Position numbers and translations under genes: made by a program
Notes under the pieces: model-generated
The model's database searches: none
Seen by the model: only the letters and a program-made list of their open reading frames with translations
What the model was told of the DNA's origin: nothing
NCBI GenBank assembly: GCA_964551475.1
Contig: CAZKCI010000134.1
Span: 1 to 24,156, forward strand
Direction: 5' to 3'
Source of the DNA: CAZKCI01 sp964551475
GTDB lineage: Bacteria > Auribacterota > Erginobacteria > Erginobacterales > CAZKCI01
Length of the DNA stretch: 24,156 nt
Shown: positions 1 through 6,114 of the stretch, in pieces
Numbering within the stretch: the first letter of the stretch is position 1
How the letters are laid out: each line of letters opens with the position of its first letter

Positions 1-1
1 G

Positions 2-766
2 GGGCTTCCCCGCTTTCGCCTGTTTCTCGACCTCCGCCGTCCTCTCCGTCCCGACGAGAGCGAGTCCTATGAGACGCTTCTCTCCCGCCGCGCCGAAGGA
101 TGGCCGCTGGCCTATCTCATCGGTTCGGTCGGTTTTCACGATCTGATCCTGGATGTCGGCCCCGGAGTTTTCATCCCCCGTCCGGAGACCGAGATGCTGG
201 TGGAAGCGGTCCGGGAATGGTTCGCTCCTCCGGCCGCCCCCCGCCTTCTCGACCTGTGCTGCGGATCGGGTGCGCTTGCTCTCGCTCTGGCCCGTGCTCT
301 TCCCGGGGCATCCCTTTTCGCCTCCGATGTCTCAGCGGAAGCGCTGGCCTTCGCCCGCAGGAACGCCGCGAGAGGGGGGGCGGAAGGAAGAGTGGAGTTC
401 AGGGAGGGGGATCTCTTCGCCCCCTGGGGGCCCCAGTTTCGGGAGAGTTTCGACGCCGTGGTCAGCAACCCTCCCTACATCCGGAGCTCAGAGATCGATG
501 GGCTGGCGCCCGAGGTCTCCCGCCATGAGCCGCTCTTGGCCCTGGACGGCGGGAAGGAAGGGCTGGCCGTGATCGAGAGAATCGTTCGGGGAAGTGGCGC
601 CTTCCTCCGTCCCGGCGGTCGCCTGATCTTCGAGATCGGCGCCGAGCAGGGAGTGGAGGCCTCCGCCCTCTGCCGCGCCCAGCCGAGTTTCGAGGCGGTC
701 TCGGTGGGGAAGGACCTGGCCGGGAGGGATCGGGTGGTGACAGCCAGGAAAAACAGTGATCAGTAA
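2..766 (+). CDS. prmC: Peptide chain release factor N5-glutamine methyltransferase, 5'-truncated
   Basis: PrmC methylates the Gln of the GGQ motif in release factors RF1 and RF2, using S-adenosylmethionine. The frame is open from base 2 with no start codon in the window, so the N-terminal helical domain is cut off. Early in the fragment comes PLAYLIG, then IPRPETEMLVE, the usual link into the Rossmann methyltransferase domain. LLDLCCGSGALALALA is the SAM-binding loop; the more usual form is DLGTGSG. The catalytic NPPY motif (SNPPYIRSSEI) is encoded at 466-477. A first in-frame ATG at 194 falls inside the conserved IPRPETEM motif and is not the start. The last residues (KNSDQ) and the stop codon are encoded by a 7-bp repeat tract, so the native C-terminus may have been altered by repeat invasion. 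murA follows, as in many bacteria with a prfA-prmC-murA order. Confidence 0.95.
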   Translation, partial: GLPRFRLFLDLRRPLRPDESESYETLLSRRAEGWPLAYLIGSVGFHDLILDVGPGVFIPRPETEMLVEAVREWFAPPAAPRLLDLCCGSGALALALARALPGASLFASDVSAEALAFARRNAARGGAEGRVEFREGDLFAPWGPQFRESFDAVVSNPPYIRSSEIDGLAPEVSRHEPLLALDGGKEGLAVIERIVRGSGAFLRPGGRLIFEIGAEQGVEASALCRAQPSFEAVSVGKDLAGRDRVVTARKNSDQ

Positions 767-790
767 TCAGTTGCTGATCACTATTCAGTT
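754..790. repeat. Heptamer-type repeat tract overlapping the prmC stop codon
   Basis: The sequence reads as successive 7-mers CAGTGAT, CAGTAAT, CAGTTGC, followed by the complementary-sense TGATCAC and TATTCAG. GTGATCAG and CTGATCAC form an inverted pair. The tract starts inside prmC and supplies its stop codon. A second short run, CTACTGT TTACGGT CTACGGA, lies at 892-912 just before murA. Confidence 0.6.
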
Positions 791-798
791 ATTATTTA

Positions 799-864
799 TG
801 TGGGAGGGGCATTCTTGCCCCGATCCCGGCCGGCTCGGATCGCGACAGGAATGTCGCTCCCACA
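799..864. repeat. REP-like double hairpin, copy 1
   Basis: A 66-bp element made of two inverted half-units. Each half starts TGTGGGAG, continues with a short hairpin and ends GATCC. The two hairpins differ in sequence but keep pairing: GGGGC/GCCCC in one half, CGACA/TGTCG in the other. The same architecture recurs at 13247-13311. The GTGG head followed by a palindrome resembles REP/BIME elements processed by RAYT transposases; no RAYT gene lies in the window. Confidence 0.75.
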
Positions 865-933
865 GGCTCGGCTTGAGCATAGGCGGAAACGGCTACTGTT
901 TACGGTCTACGGATCTTTTCTTTCACTGCGGAT

Positions 934-2196
934 ATGGACAAGATAGAAATCCAAGGTGGCGTGAGACTCTCCGGCGAGGTGACAGTCGGCGGGGCCAAGA
1001 ACGCCGCCCTGCCGATCATGGCCGCCGCCCTGCTCGCTCCGGGCCGTTCGCTGATCCACAATGTTCCCCGCCTCCAGGACGTTTCGACGATGCTCAAGAT
1101 CCTTTCCGCCCTGGGGGCGCGCTGCGAATTCATCGGGCCATCCACGCTCGCCATCGACGCTTCCGTCCTCTCGAGCCAGGCCGCTCCCTATGAGCTGGTC
1201 CGGCGGATGCGGGCCTCGGTCCTGGTCCTGGGCGCCCTGCTGGCTCGTTCCGGCCGGGCCGTGGTATCCCTGCCCGGCGGCTGCGTGATCGGCCCCCGTC
1301 CGGTGGATCTGCACCTCAAGGGGCTCAAGGCCTTGAACGCCCGGATCAGCCTCGAGCACGGCTACATCGAAGCCGAGGGAGGCGACCTGCGCGGCGCCGA
1401 GGTCGATCTCCGGGGAAGCTTCGGCTCGAGCGTGGGGGCGACCATCAACGTCCTCCTCGCCGCCGTCCGGTCCCGGGGGAGGACGATCATCGCCAACGCC
1501 GCCCGGGAGCCGGAAGTCGCCGACACCGCCGGCTTCCTCGCGGCCATGGGCGCCTCCGTCTCCGGCGCGGGAACCTCCCGACTGGTCGTCGACGGCGTGG
1601 ACCGCTTGCGCCCGGCCGAGTACTCGATCATCCCGGACCGGATCGAGGCCGGGACCTATCTCGTGGCGGGGGCGCTGGCCGGGGACGAGATCGCGGTGGT
1701 CAACGCCCGTCCAGAGCATCTGGAAGCGGTGATCGAGACTCTCCGCGTGTCCGGCGTCGGCATCGAGATCGCCTCCGGACGGATGACCGTCCGGGGCGGG
1801 GGGGTGCGCCAAGCCCACGCCGTGACCACGGCGCCTTATCCCGCTTTCCCCACCGACATGGCCGCCCAGATGCTCGCCTTTTTCGCCGTTGTCCCGGGGC
1901 TGAGCCGGGTGACGGAGACGGTCTATCCGGATCGTTTCATGCATGTTCCCGAGCTCAACCGCCTGGGCGCCCGGATTGTCCGGGAAGGCCAATCGGCCGT
2001 GGTCCGGGGGGTCGCGGCGCTCTCCGGCGCTCAGGTGATGGCGTCGGATCTGAGGGCCTCCGCCGCCCTGGTCATGGCCGGCCTGATCGCGGGAGGGACC
2101 ACGCTGATCGACCGGGTCTACCATCTGGACCGGGGGTACGAGCGGATGGAGGAGAAGCTCCGGGCGCTGGGAGCGAGAATCAAAAGAATAAAATAA
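934..2196 (+). CDS. murA: UDP-N-acetylglucosamine 1-carboxyvinyltransferase
   Basis: MurA transfers enolpyruvate from PEP to UDP-GlcNAc, the first committed step of peptidoglycan synthesis, in the cytoplasm. The 420 residues are full length for the family. It begins MDKIEIQGG, the usual N-terminus. GGAKNAALP holds the conserved Lys22 that contacts PEP. LPGGCVIGPRP carries the catalytic Cys117, the residue alkylated by fosfomycin; because Cys rather than Asp is present, intrinsic fosfomycin resistance by that route is not expected. The general base Asp308 lies in FPTDMAAQ. The presence of MurA indicates a peptidoglycan wall. No Shine-Dalgarno sequence is visible before the ATG, and the upstream gap is filled with repeats, so the promoter could not be placed. 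Confidence 0.97.
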   Translation: MDKIEIQGGVRLSGEVTVGGAKNAALPIMAAALLAPGRSLIHNVPRLQDVSTMLKILSALGARCEFIGPSTLAIDASVLSSQAAPYELVRRMRASVLVLGALLARSGRAVVSLPGGCVIGPRPVDLHLKGLKALNARISLEHGYIEAEGGDLRGAEVDLRGSFGSSVGATINVLLAAVRSRGRTIIANAAREPEVADTAGFLAAMGASVSGAGTSRLVVDGVDRLRPAEYSIIPDRIEAGTYLVAGALAGDEIAVVNARPEHLEAVIETLRVSGVGIEIASGRMTVRGGGVRQAHAVTTAPYPAFPTDMAAQMLAFFAVVPGLSRVTETVYPDRFMHVPELNRLGARIVREGQSAVVRGVAALSGAQVMASDLRASAALVMAGLIAGGTTLIDRVYHLDRGYERMEEKLRALGARIKRIK

Positions 2197-2198
2197 GG

Positions 2199-2418
2199 CT
2201 GAAGGCTGAAGGGAAAACAGGATTCAGGGTTCGGGGTTCAGGGTTCAGGAAAAGCAGGCTGAAGGATGACGGGAAAACGGCATGAGGCATGGGGTATGGG
2301 GCATGAGGTAAAAAATCTCACATGTAGGCATGTAGGGCATGTAGAAATACAGATTAGGGTAACCGTCAACTTTTGTTCTTCTGAACCCTGCCCCCTGAAC
2401 CCTGAACCCTGAACCCTT
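2199..2418. repeat. Inverted pair of heptamer repeat tracts between murA and ffh
   Basis: This fills most of the 229-bp gap. The left part holds GGCTGAA twice, then CAGGGTT-type units (about 2221-2252), then GGCATGA/GGCATGG/GGTATGG units (about 2279-2310). A CATGTAGG run follows at about 2322-2345. The right end (about 2386-2418) is TGAACCC repeated, the reverse complement of the left GGGTTCA units. The array stops seven bases before the ffh start codon. No gene or clear promoter was seen here. Confidence 0.75.
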
Positions 2419-2425
2419 TGTCCCC

Positions 2426-3745
2426 ATGTTCGACGCCATCGCCAACCGATTCCAGGCCATATTCCGCTCCGTCCGCGGCTGGGGGCGGATGAGCGAGGAG
2501 AACGTTTCCCAGGCTTTGCGGGAGATCCGGATCGCCCTGCTGGAGGCCGATGTCCACTACCGCGTGGTTTCCGAGATTCTCAAGGAGACCGAGCAGGAGG
2601 CGATCGGCGGCAAGGTGGCGGCGTCCATCACTCCCGGCCAGCAGCTGATCGGGATATTCCACGACAAGCTGGTCCGTTTCATGACCGATCCCCAGCCGGG
2701 GATCCGCCTCTCCGGCTCGCCCCCCGTGATCATGCTCCTCGGCCTGCAGGGGGCGGGGAAGACCACCACCGCCGCCAAGCTCGCCCTGAAATACCGGAAA
2801 CAGGGACAGCGTCCTCTCCTGGTCGCCGCCGACGTCCGCCGGGCGGCGGCGGCCGAACAGCTCAGCGTCCTGGGGAAAAGGGTGGGTGTGGAGACCTACG
2901 CCCCCGGGGGACAATCGGCTTTGACCATCGCCCGGGCTGCGCTGGAGTATGCCCGCTCCGGCGGCCATACCCTGGTCATCGTCGACACGGCCGGCCGTCT
3001 GCACGTCGACCGGGAGCTGATGGACGAGATCAAGGAGCTCAAAGCCTCTCTCTCCCCCTGCGCGGTTCTGCTCGTCCTGGACGCGATGACCGGGCAGGAC
3101 GCGGTCAACGTCGCCTCCGCCTTCGATCGGGAGGTGGGAATAGACGGCGCGGTGCTCACCAAGCTCGACGGCGACGCCCGCGGGGGCGCGGCGATCTCGC
3201 TGCGCGCCGTCACCGGCAAGCCGATCAAATACGTGGGGGCGGGTGAACGGCCGGAAGATCTGAGCGAGTTCGACCCCGCCCGGGTGGTCTCCCGCATCCT
3301 GGGGATGGGCGATGTCCTCTCCCTGGTGGAGAAGGCGGAGGAAATCGCCCGGGAGGAATCGGGCAGCGCGGGCCAGCCGGGGCGGCGGGAGTTCAGCCTG
3401 GAGGATTTTCGCCGCCAGATGAAGCAGTTCAAGCGGATGGGATCGGTCGAGTCCCTGCTGGACATGCTGCCGGTCTCCCTGCGGCGGAGCGCGGACGGCG
3501 GGGGTGAGGCCCGCTTGAAGAAGATGGAGGCGATACTCGATTCGATGACCGGAGAAGAAAAGAGGCGCCCCGATATCATCGACGGGAACCGGCGGCTTCG
3601 GATCGCCCGGGGCAGCGGGACGACGGTGGCGGAGGTCAACCAGCTGCTCAAGCAGTTCCAGTCCGTCCGCAAGATGATGGCGGCGGTCAAGACGCAGGGG
3701 ATCAAGGGAGGGAAATTGCCCTTTCGCCTGCCGGGAATGCCATAA
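2426..3745 (+). CDS. ffh: Signal recognition particle protein Ffh (SRP54 GTPase)
   Basis: Ffh binds signal peptides emerging from the ribosome together with 4.5S RNA and hands the complex to FtsY at the membrane. The 439 residues show the N-domain helices (1-95), the G domain with GLQGAGKTT (106-114, P loop), DTAGR (187-191) and TKLDGDARGG (245 onward), and the M domain from about 305, with the RNA-binding stretch around GNRRLRIARGSGTT. The usual DVYRPAA motif reads DVRRAAA at 136-142, replacing the Tyr and Pro, and the C-terminal Gly/Met-rich tail is short (LPFRLPGMP). The start ATG follows directly on a TGAACCC repeat array and has no Shine-Dalgarno sequence. It heads the conserved ffh-rpsP-trmD-rplS gene order. 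Confidence 0.97.
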   Translation: MFDAIANRFQAIFRSVRGWGRMSEENVSQALREIRIALLEADVHYRVVSEILKETEQEAIGGKVAASITPGQQLIGIFHDKLVRFMTDPQPGIRLSGSPPVIMLLGLQGAGKTTTAAKLALKYRKQGQRPLLVAADVRRAAAAEQLSVLGKRVGVETYAPGGQSALTIARAALEYARSGGHTLVIVDTAGRLHVDRELMDEIKELKASLSPCAVLLVLDAMTGQDAVNVASAFDREVGIDGAVLTKLDGDARGGAAISLRAVTGKPIKYVGAGERPEDLSEFDPARVVSRILGMGDVLSLVEKAEEIAREESGSAGQPGRREFSLEDFRRQMKQFKRMGSVESLLDMLPVSLRRSADGGGEARLKKMEAILDSMTGEEKRRPDIIDGNRRLRIARGSGTTVAEVNQLLKQFQSVRKMMAAVKTQGIKGGKLPFRLPGMP

Positions 3746-3747
3746 GA

Positions 3748-3905
3748 AACTCGAAATCCGAATATCGAAATTCGAAACAAATACAAAATCCGAAATCCGA
3801 AACGGGGGCCAAGAATCAATCATTGCAGCGAACATGCCGCACTCATCTACGCCGGCGGTTTCGAATTCTGATTATTCGAATTTGTTCCGGGTTTCGGATT
3901 TTATT
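3748..3905. repeat. Inverted pair of TCGAAAT-type heptamer tracts
   Basis: After the ffh stop the sequence runs in 7-mers such as TCGAAAT, CCGAATA, TCGAAAT, TCGAAAC and AAATCCG (about 3751-3800). A related tract on the opposite strand lies at about 3859-3905 and includes ATTCGAA and GGGTTTCGGATTTT. The two could form a long imperfect stem. Between them (3801-3858) I see no gene. Confidence 0.7.
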
Positions 3906-3909
3906 GATG

Positions 3910-3937
3910 TTGACTGCAAGAATAGCTGGCATAAACT
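3910..3937 (+). promoter_or_regulatory. Candidate sigma70 promoter for rpsP operon
   Basis: TTGACT (five of six to the -35 consensus) is followed after 16 bases by TAAACT (four of six to the -10). It lies about 50 bp upstream of rpsP, just past the repeat tract, in locally AT-rich DNA. Confidence 0.45.
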
Positions 3938-3974
3938 CTATTGGCTGATTGCGTATAACCATGGTGGATAAAAC

Positions 3975-3980
3975 AGGAGG
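3975..3980 (+). promoter_or_regulatory. Shine-Dalgarno deciding the TTG start of rpsP
   Basis: AGGAGG sits six bases before a TTG codon at 3987. Starting there gives MAVVIRLRK, which matches the conserved S16 N-terminus; no ATG fits. Confidence 0.85.
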
Positions 3981-3986
3981 TGTTCT

Positions 3987-4292
3987 TTGGCCGTTGTCAT
4001 CAGATTGAGAAAAGTGGGGGGTAAAAACAAGCCCAGCTTTCGAATCGTGGCGACCGACATCCGCGCTCCCCGGGATGGCCGTTTTCTGGAGGTTCTCGGC
4101 CACTACGATCCCGTCCGCGGCCGGGACTCGGTCACTCTGGACGTCGACCGCGCCCGTTTCTGGCTCGGCCGCGGCGCCCTGCCCACCCGCACCGTGCACA
4201 ACATATTTAAAAGATTGAAAGTCTCCGCTCGAGGTGTTTCAATCCCGTCCCCCGAGGATGCGCCGCATCCTTCCGAGACAGGGCAAGCGTGA
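3987..4292 (+). CDS. rpsP: 30S ribosomal protein S16
   Basis: S16 is a small-subunit assembly protein that binds 16S rRNA. The 101 residues start MAVVIRLRKVGGKNKPSFRI, with the typical basic N-terminal strand, then VATDIRAPRDGRFLEVLGHYDPV and a long C-terminal part containing FWLGRGALPT, the family signature region. Translation starts at TTG, fixed by a strong AGGAGG six bases upstream and by homology. The C-terminal tail after the RVSARG-like region is short and weakly conserved, as is normal. khpA begins 35 bases downstream with its own strong Shine-Dalgarno, so the genes are probably cotranscribed. Confidence 0.97.
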   Translation: MAVVIRLRKVGGKNKPSFRIVATDIRAPRDGRFLEVLGHYDPVRGRDSVTLDVDRARFWLGRGALPTRTVHNIFKRLKVSARGVSIPSPEDAPHPSETGQA

Positions 4293-4327
4293 TCAGAGCG
4301 CGGGAAGTTTCCAGGAGGTAAACAGAT

Positions 4328-4633
4328 ATGGGAATGAAGGATCTCATCGACTACGTGGCCAAGGCGGTGGTGGACAACCCGGATCAGGTGAAAGTCACCC
4401 AGATCGACGGCGAGTCCACGGTGGTGTTCGAGCTGCGCGTCAATCAGCAAGACGTGGGCAAAATCATCGGCAAGCAGGGACGGACCATCAACGCCATCCG
4501 CACCCTCCTCAACGCCACCGCCGCCAAGGCCGGCCTCCGGGCGATGCTGGAGATTGTCGAGGAAGGCAAGCCGAAGAAGGAATGCCCGGCGGCCGTCGGT
4601 CCGCTGAATGCCCGTCCCGCCGCTTCAGATTGA
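4328..4633 (+). CDS. khpA: KH-domain RNA-binding protein KhpA
   Basis: KhpA is a small single-KH protein that binds RNA, often with KhpB/EloR, and has been linked to cell elongation and division in Gram-positive bacteria. The start MGMKDLIDYVAKAVVDNPDQV is typical, and the GxxG loop is GKQG within VGKIIGKQGRTINAIRTLL (about residues 40-58). The 101 residues exceed the usual 75-80; the extra tail (after LEIVEEGKPKK) runs into trmD, overlapping it by 26 bases, and may be non-conserved. AGGAGG at 4313-4318 supports the ATG. In most genomes rimM separates khpA from trmD; here it is missing. Confidence 0.93.
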   Translation: MGMKDLIDYVAKAVVDNPDQVKVTQIDGESTVVFELRVNQQDVGKIIGKQGRTINAIRTLLNATAAKAGLRAMLEIVEEGKPKKECPAAVGPLNARPAASD

Positions 4634-5372
4634 TGTCATCGCCCTTTTCCCCGGGATGTTTTCCGGTTATCTCGGGGAGAGCATCATCAAGCGGGCTCAG
4701 GAAAAGGGGTTGGTTTCCATCCGGATCGTCAACCTCCGCGATTTTTCCCGCGACCGCCATCACACCGTCGACGACACCCCTTACGGAGGCGGCGCGGGGA
4801 TGGTGCTCAAAGCCGATGTCCTGGCCGCGGCGGTGGCCTCGGTGCGCCGGGAGGGAAGCCGGATCATCCTGCTTTCCCCGCGCGGACGGACCTTCTCCCA
4901 GGAGACGGCCCGGCGGCTGGCGGGCTGCCCGCACCTGATCCTGGTCTGCGGGCACTACGAAGGGGTGGACGAGAGGTTTCGGGAAACCCAGGTGGACGAG
5001 GAGATCTCGGTCGGGGACTACATCCTCACCAACGGAGCGCTGCCGGCCCTCACGGTGATCGACGCCACGGTCCGCCTGGTGCCCGGCGTTCTGGGCGATC
5101 CCGACTCCTGCCGGGACGAATCGTTTGTTTCCGGGCGTCTGGAATATCCCCAGTATACCCGCCCCCCGGTATTCGAGGGGTTGGCCGTTCCAGAAATCCT
5201 GCTCGCCGGGAATCACGGGGAGATCGCCCGCTGGCGAAAGCTGCAATCGCTGAGCATCACCCGGCGCTGCCGTCCGGATTTGCTCGCCGCGGCGGGGCTG
5301 ACACCAGAAGAGACGGAAATGCTCAAGGACAGGGAACCACAGGAAGGAAAAAGAGATGAACACGATCGATAA
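4608..5372 (+). CDS. trmD: tRNA (guanine-N1)-methyltransferase
   Basis: TrmD makes m1G37 in tRNAs with G36, which prevents +1 frameshifting. The protein belongs to the SPOUT (trefoil-knot) family and uses SAM as a dimer. The 254 residues are of usual length. Motifs: PYGGGAGMV near residue 60; GHYEGVDER at 115-123; SVGDYILTNGALPALTVIDA; LVPGVLG; then SGRLEYPQYTRP and LLAGNHGEIARWR. At the position of the E. coli catalytic Asp169 (EDSF) this protein reads DESF, so Glu replaces Asp with Asp just before it; I believe this swap occurs in other bacterial TrmD, so activity is likely intact. It overlaps khpA by 26 bases and rplS by 17 bases, which implies translational coupling. Confidence 0.97.
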   Translation: MPVPPLQIDVIALFPGMFSGYLGESIIKRAQEKGLVSIRIVNLRDFSRDRHHTVDDTPYGGGAGMVLKADVLAAAVASVRREGSRIILLSPRGRTFSQETARRLAGCPHLILVCGHYEGVDERFRETQVDEEISVGDYILTNGALPALTVIDATVRLVPGVLGDPDSCRDESFVSGRLEYPQYTRPPVFEGLAVPEILLAGNHGEIARWRKLQSLSITRRCRPDLLAAAGLTPEETEMLKDREPQEGKRDEHDR

Positions 5373-5697
5373 ACTGGAGCGGGAAGGCCTCCGCCAGGAT
5401 ATCCCGGATATCCGCGTCGGCGATACCCTGGATATTCAGGTCAAGATCACCGAGGAGGGACGGGAAAGAATCCAGGTCTTCTCCGGCGTGGTGATCGCTC
5501 GCGCCGGGTCCGGAATCCGCCAAACCGTCACGCTGCGCCGGGAGTCGTTCGGGAAAGGGATGGAGAGGCGGTTCCTGCTGCATTCCCCGCGGCTGGCCAA
5601 GATCGCGGTCACCCGCAAGGGTTCGGTCCGCCGCGCCAAGCTTTATTATCTCCGCGAGAAGAAGGGGAAAGACGCGCGGATCAAGGAAGGCAAATAA
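5356..5697 (+). CDS. rplS: 50S ribosomal protein L19
   Basis: L19 sits at the 30S/50S interface. The 113 residues match the normal length: N-terminal helix (MNTIDKLEREG), then PDIRVGDTLDIQVKITEEGRERIQVF with the conserved SH3-like barrel, GVVIARAGSGIRQTVTLRR, and a basic C-terminus ending in KLYYLREKKGKDARIKEGK. The ATG lies within the end of trmD and has AGGAAGGA about eight bases upstream. Its TAA stop is part of the left arm of a terminator hairpin. Confidence 0.97.
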   Translation: MNTIDKLEREGLRQDIPDIRVGDTLDIQVKITEEGRERIQVFSGVVIARAGSGIRQTVTLRRESFGKGMERRFLLHSPRLAKIAVTRKGSVRRAKLYYLREKKGKDARIKEGK

Positions 5698-5730
5698 TCC
5701 CGACGGGGACTCTTCCCGTTGGGATTATTT
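5692..5730 (+). terminator. Hairpin terminator after rplS
   Basis: AAATAATCCCGACGGG pairs with CCCGTTGGGATTATTT across a 7-base loop: a 16-bp stem with one G-T wobble. The AT-rich outer stem gives an A-run on one side and a T-run on the other. The stop codon of rplS is inside the left arm. Confidence 0.75.
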
Positions 5731-5764
5731 GATGGTTCGCTGAGATCGGGGTTGCTTGTTGCAA

Positions 5765-5817
5765 GCCGGTTCACCGCCTGAAGCCTTTCCGGCTGCGGCG
5801 GACAAGTGTGAACCGGC
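5765..5817. repeat. Long imperfect hairpin in the rplS-rnhB gap
   Basis: GCCGGTTCAC at the left pairs with GTGAACCGGC at the right; the interior adds CCGCC/CGGCGG and AGCC/GGCT pairing. The outer arm shares GCCGGTTC with the REP-like hairpin at 5906-5928. It belongs to a gene-free stretch, 5731-6114, that is a mosaic of palindromic repeats. Confidence 0.6.
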
Positions 5818-5831
5818 GTCCCGGCCCGCGC

Positions 5832-5854
5832 GCCCGCTCACAGAGCGGGCCTAC
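5832..5854 (-). repeat. REP-like GTAG hairpin, member 1
   Basis: On the minus strand: GTAG, then an 8-bp stem GCCCGCTC / GAGCGGGC around the loop TGT. It has exactly the same layout as the hairpin at 5906-5928, with different but still paired stem bases. Confidence 0.75.
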
Positions 5855-5905
5855 GGAACGAACCACTCGCGGGCCGAATATAGCGGGTTGCCATTGCGAC
5901 CCTCT

Positions 5906-5928
5906 GTAGGCCGGTTCTGTGAACCGGC
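5906..5928 (+). repeat. REP-like GTAG hairpin, member 2
   Basis: GTAG, then an 8-bp stem GCCGGTTC / GAACCGGC around the loop TGT. It is the covarying partner of the element at 5832-5854, in opposite orientation. From 5929 to 6114 I find no convincing gene; GGAGGCG..ACACT at about 5971-5986 and AGTGTCG.GCCTCC at about 6020-6034 form a further weak inverted pair. Confidence 0.75.
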
Positions 5929-6114
5929 GGCCATGCCTGGTGCGCCCGATCGCACCTGTCCGCCGGAGCGCGGAGGCGGAGACACTGGCCCACAGAACAT
6001 GCCATGCGCCAGGCAGATGTAGTGTCGCGCCTCCCGCCTTCGCACTGCGCGCTGCGGCGTGCAGGCCCGCTGCGATGGATTTCCGCCGGCGGTCCCTATC
6101 CGATCCCTCCTCGA

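Noticed and set aside
2199..2418. Intergenic repeats as a CRISPR array
   Set aside because: Units are 7 bp, adjacent, and degenerate, with no spacers and no cas genes.
5118..5132. Loss of the catalytic Asp in TrmD (DESF in place of EDSF)
   Set aside because: Glu at this position with a neighbouring Asp is, as far as I recall, seen in other functional TrmD proteins; not strong enough as a finding.
5756..6114. Small open frames in the rplS-rnhB gap, including the upstream extension of rnhB
   Set aside because: They are built from palindromic repeats and show no family resemblance.
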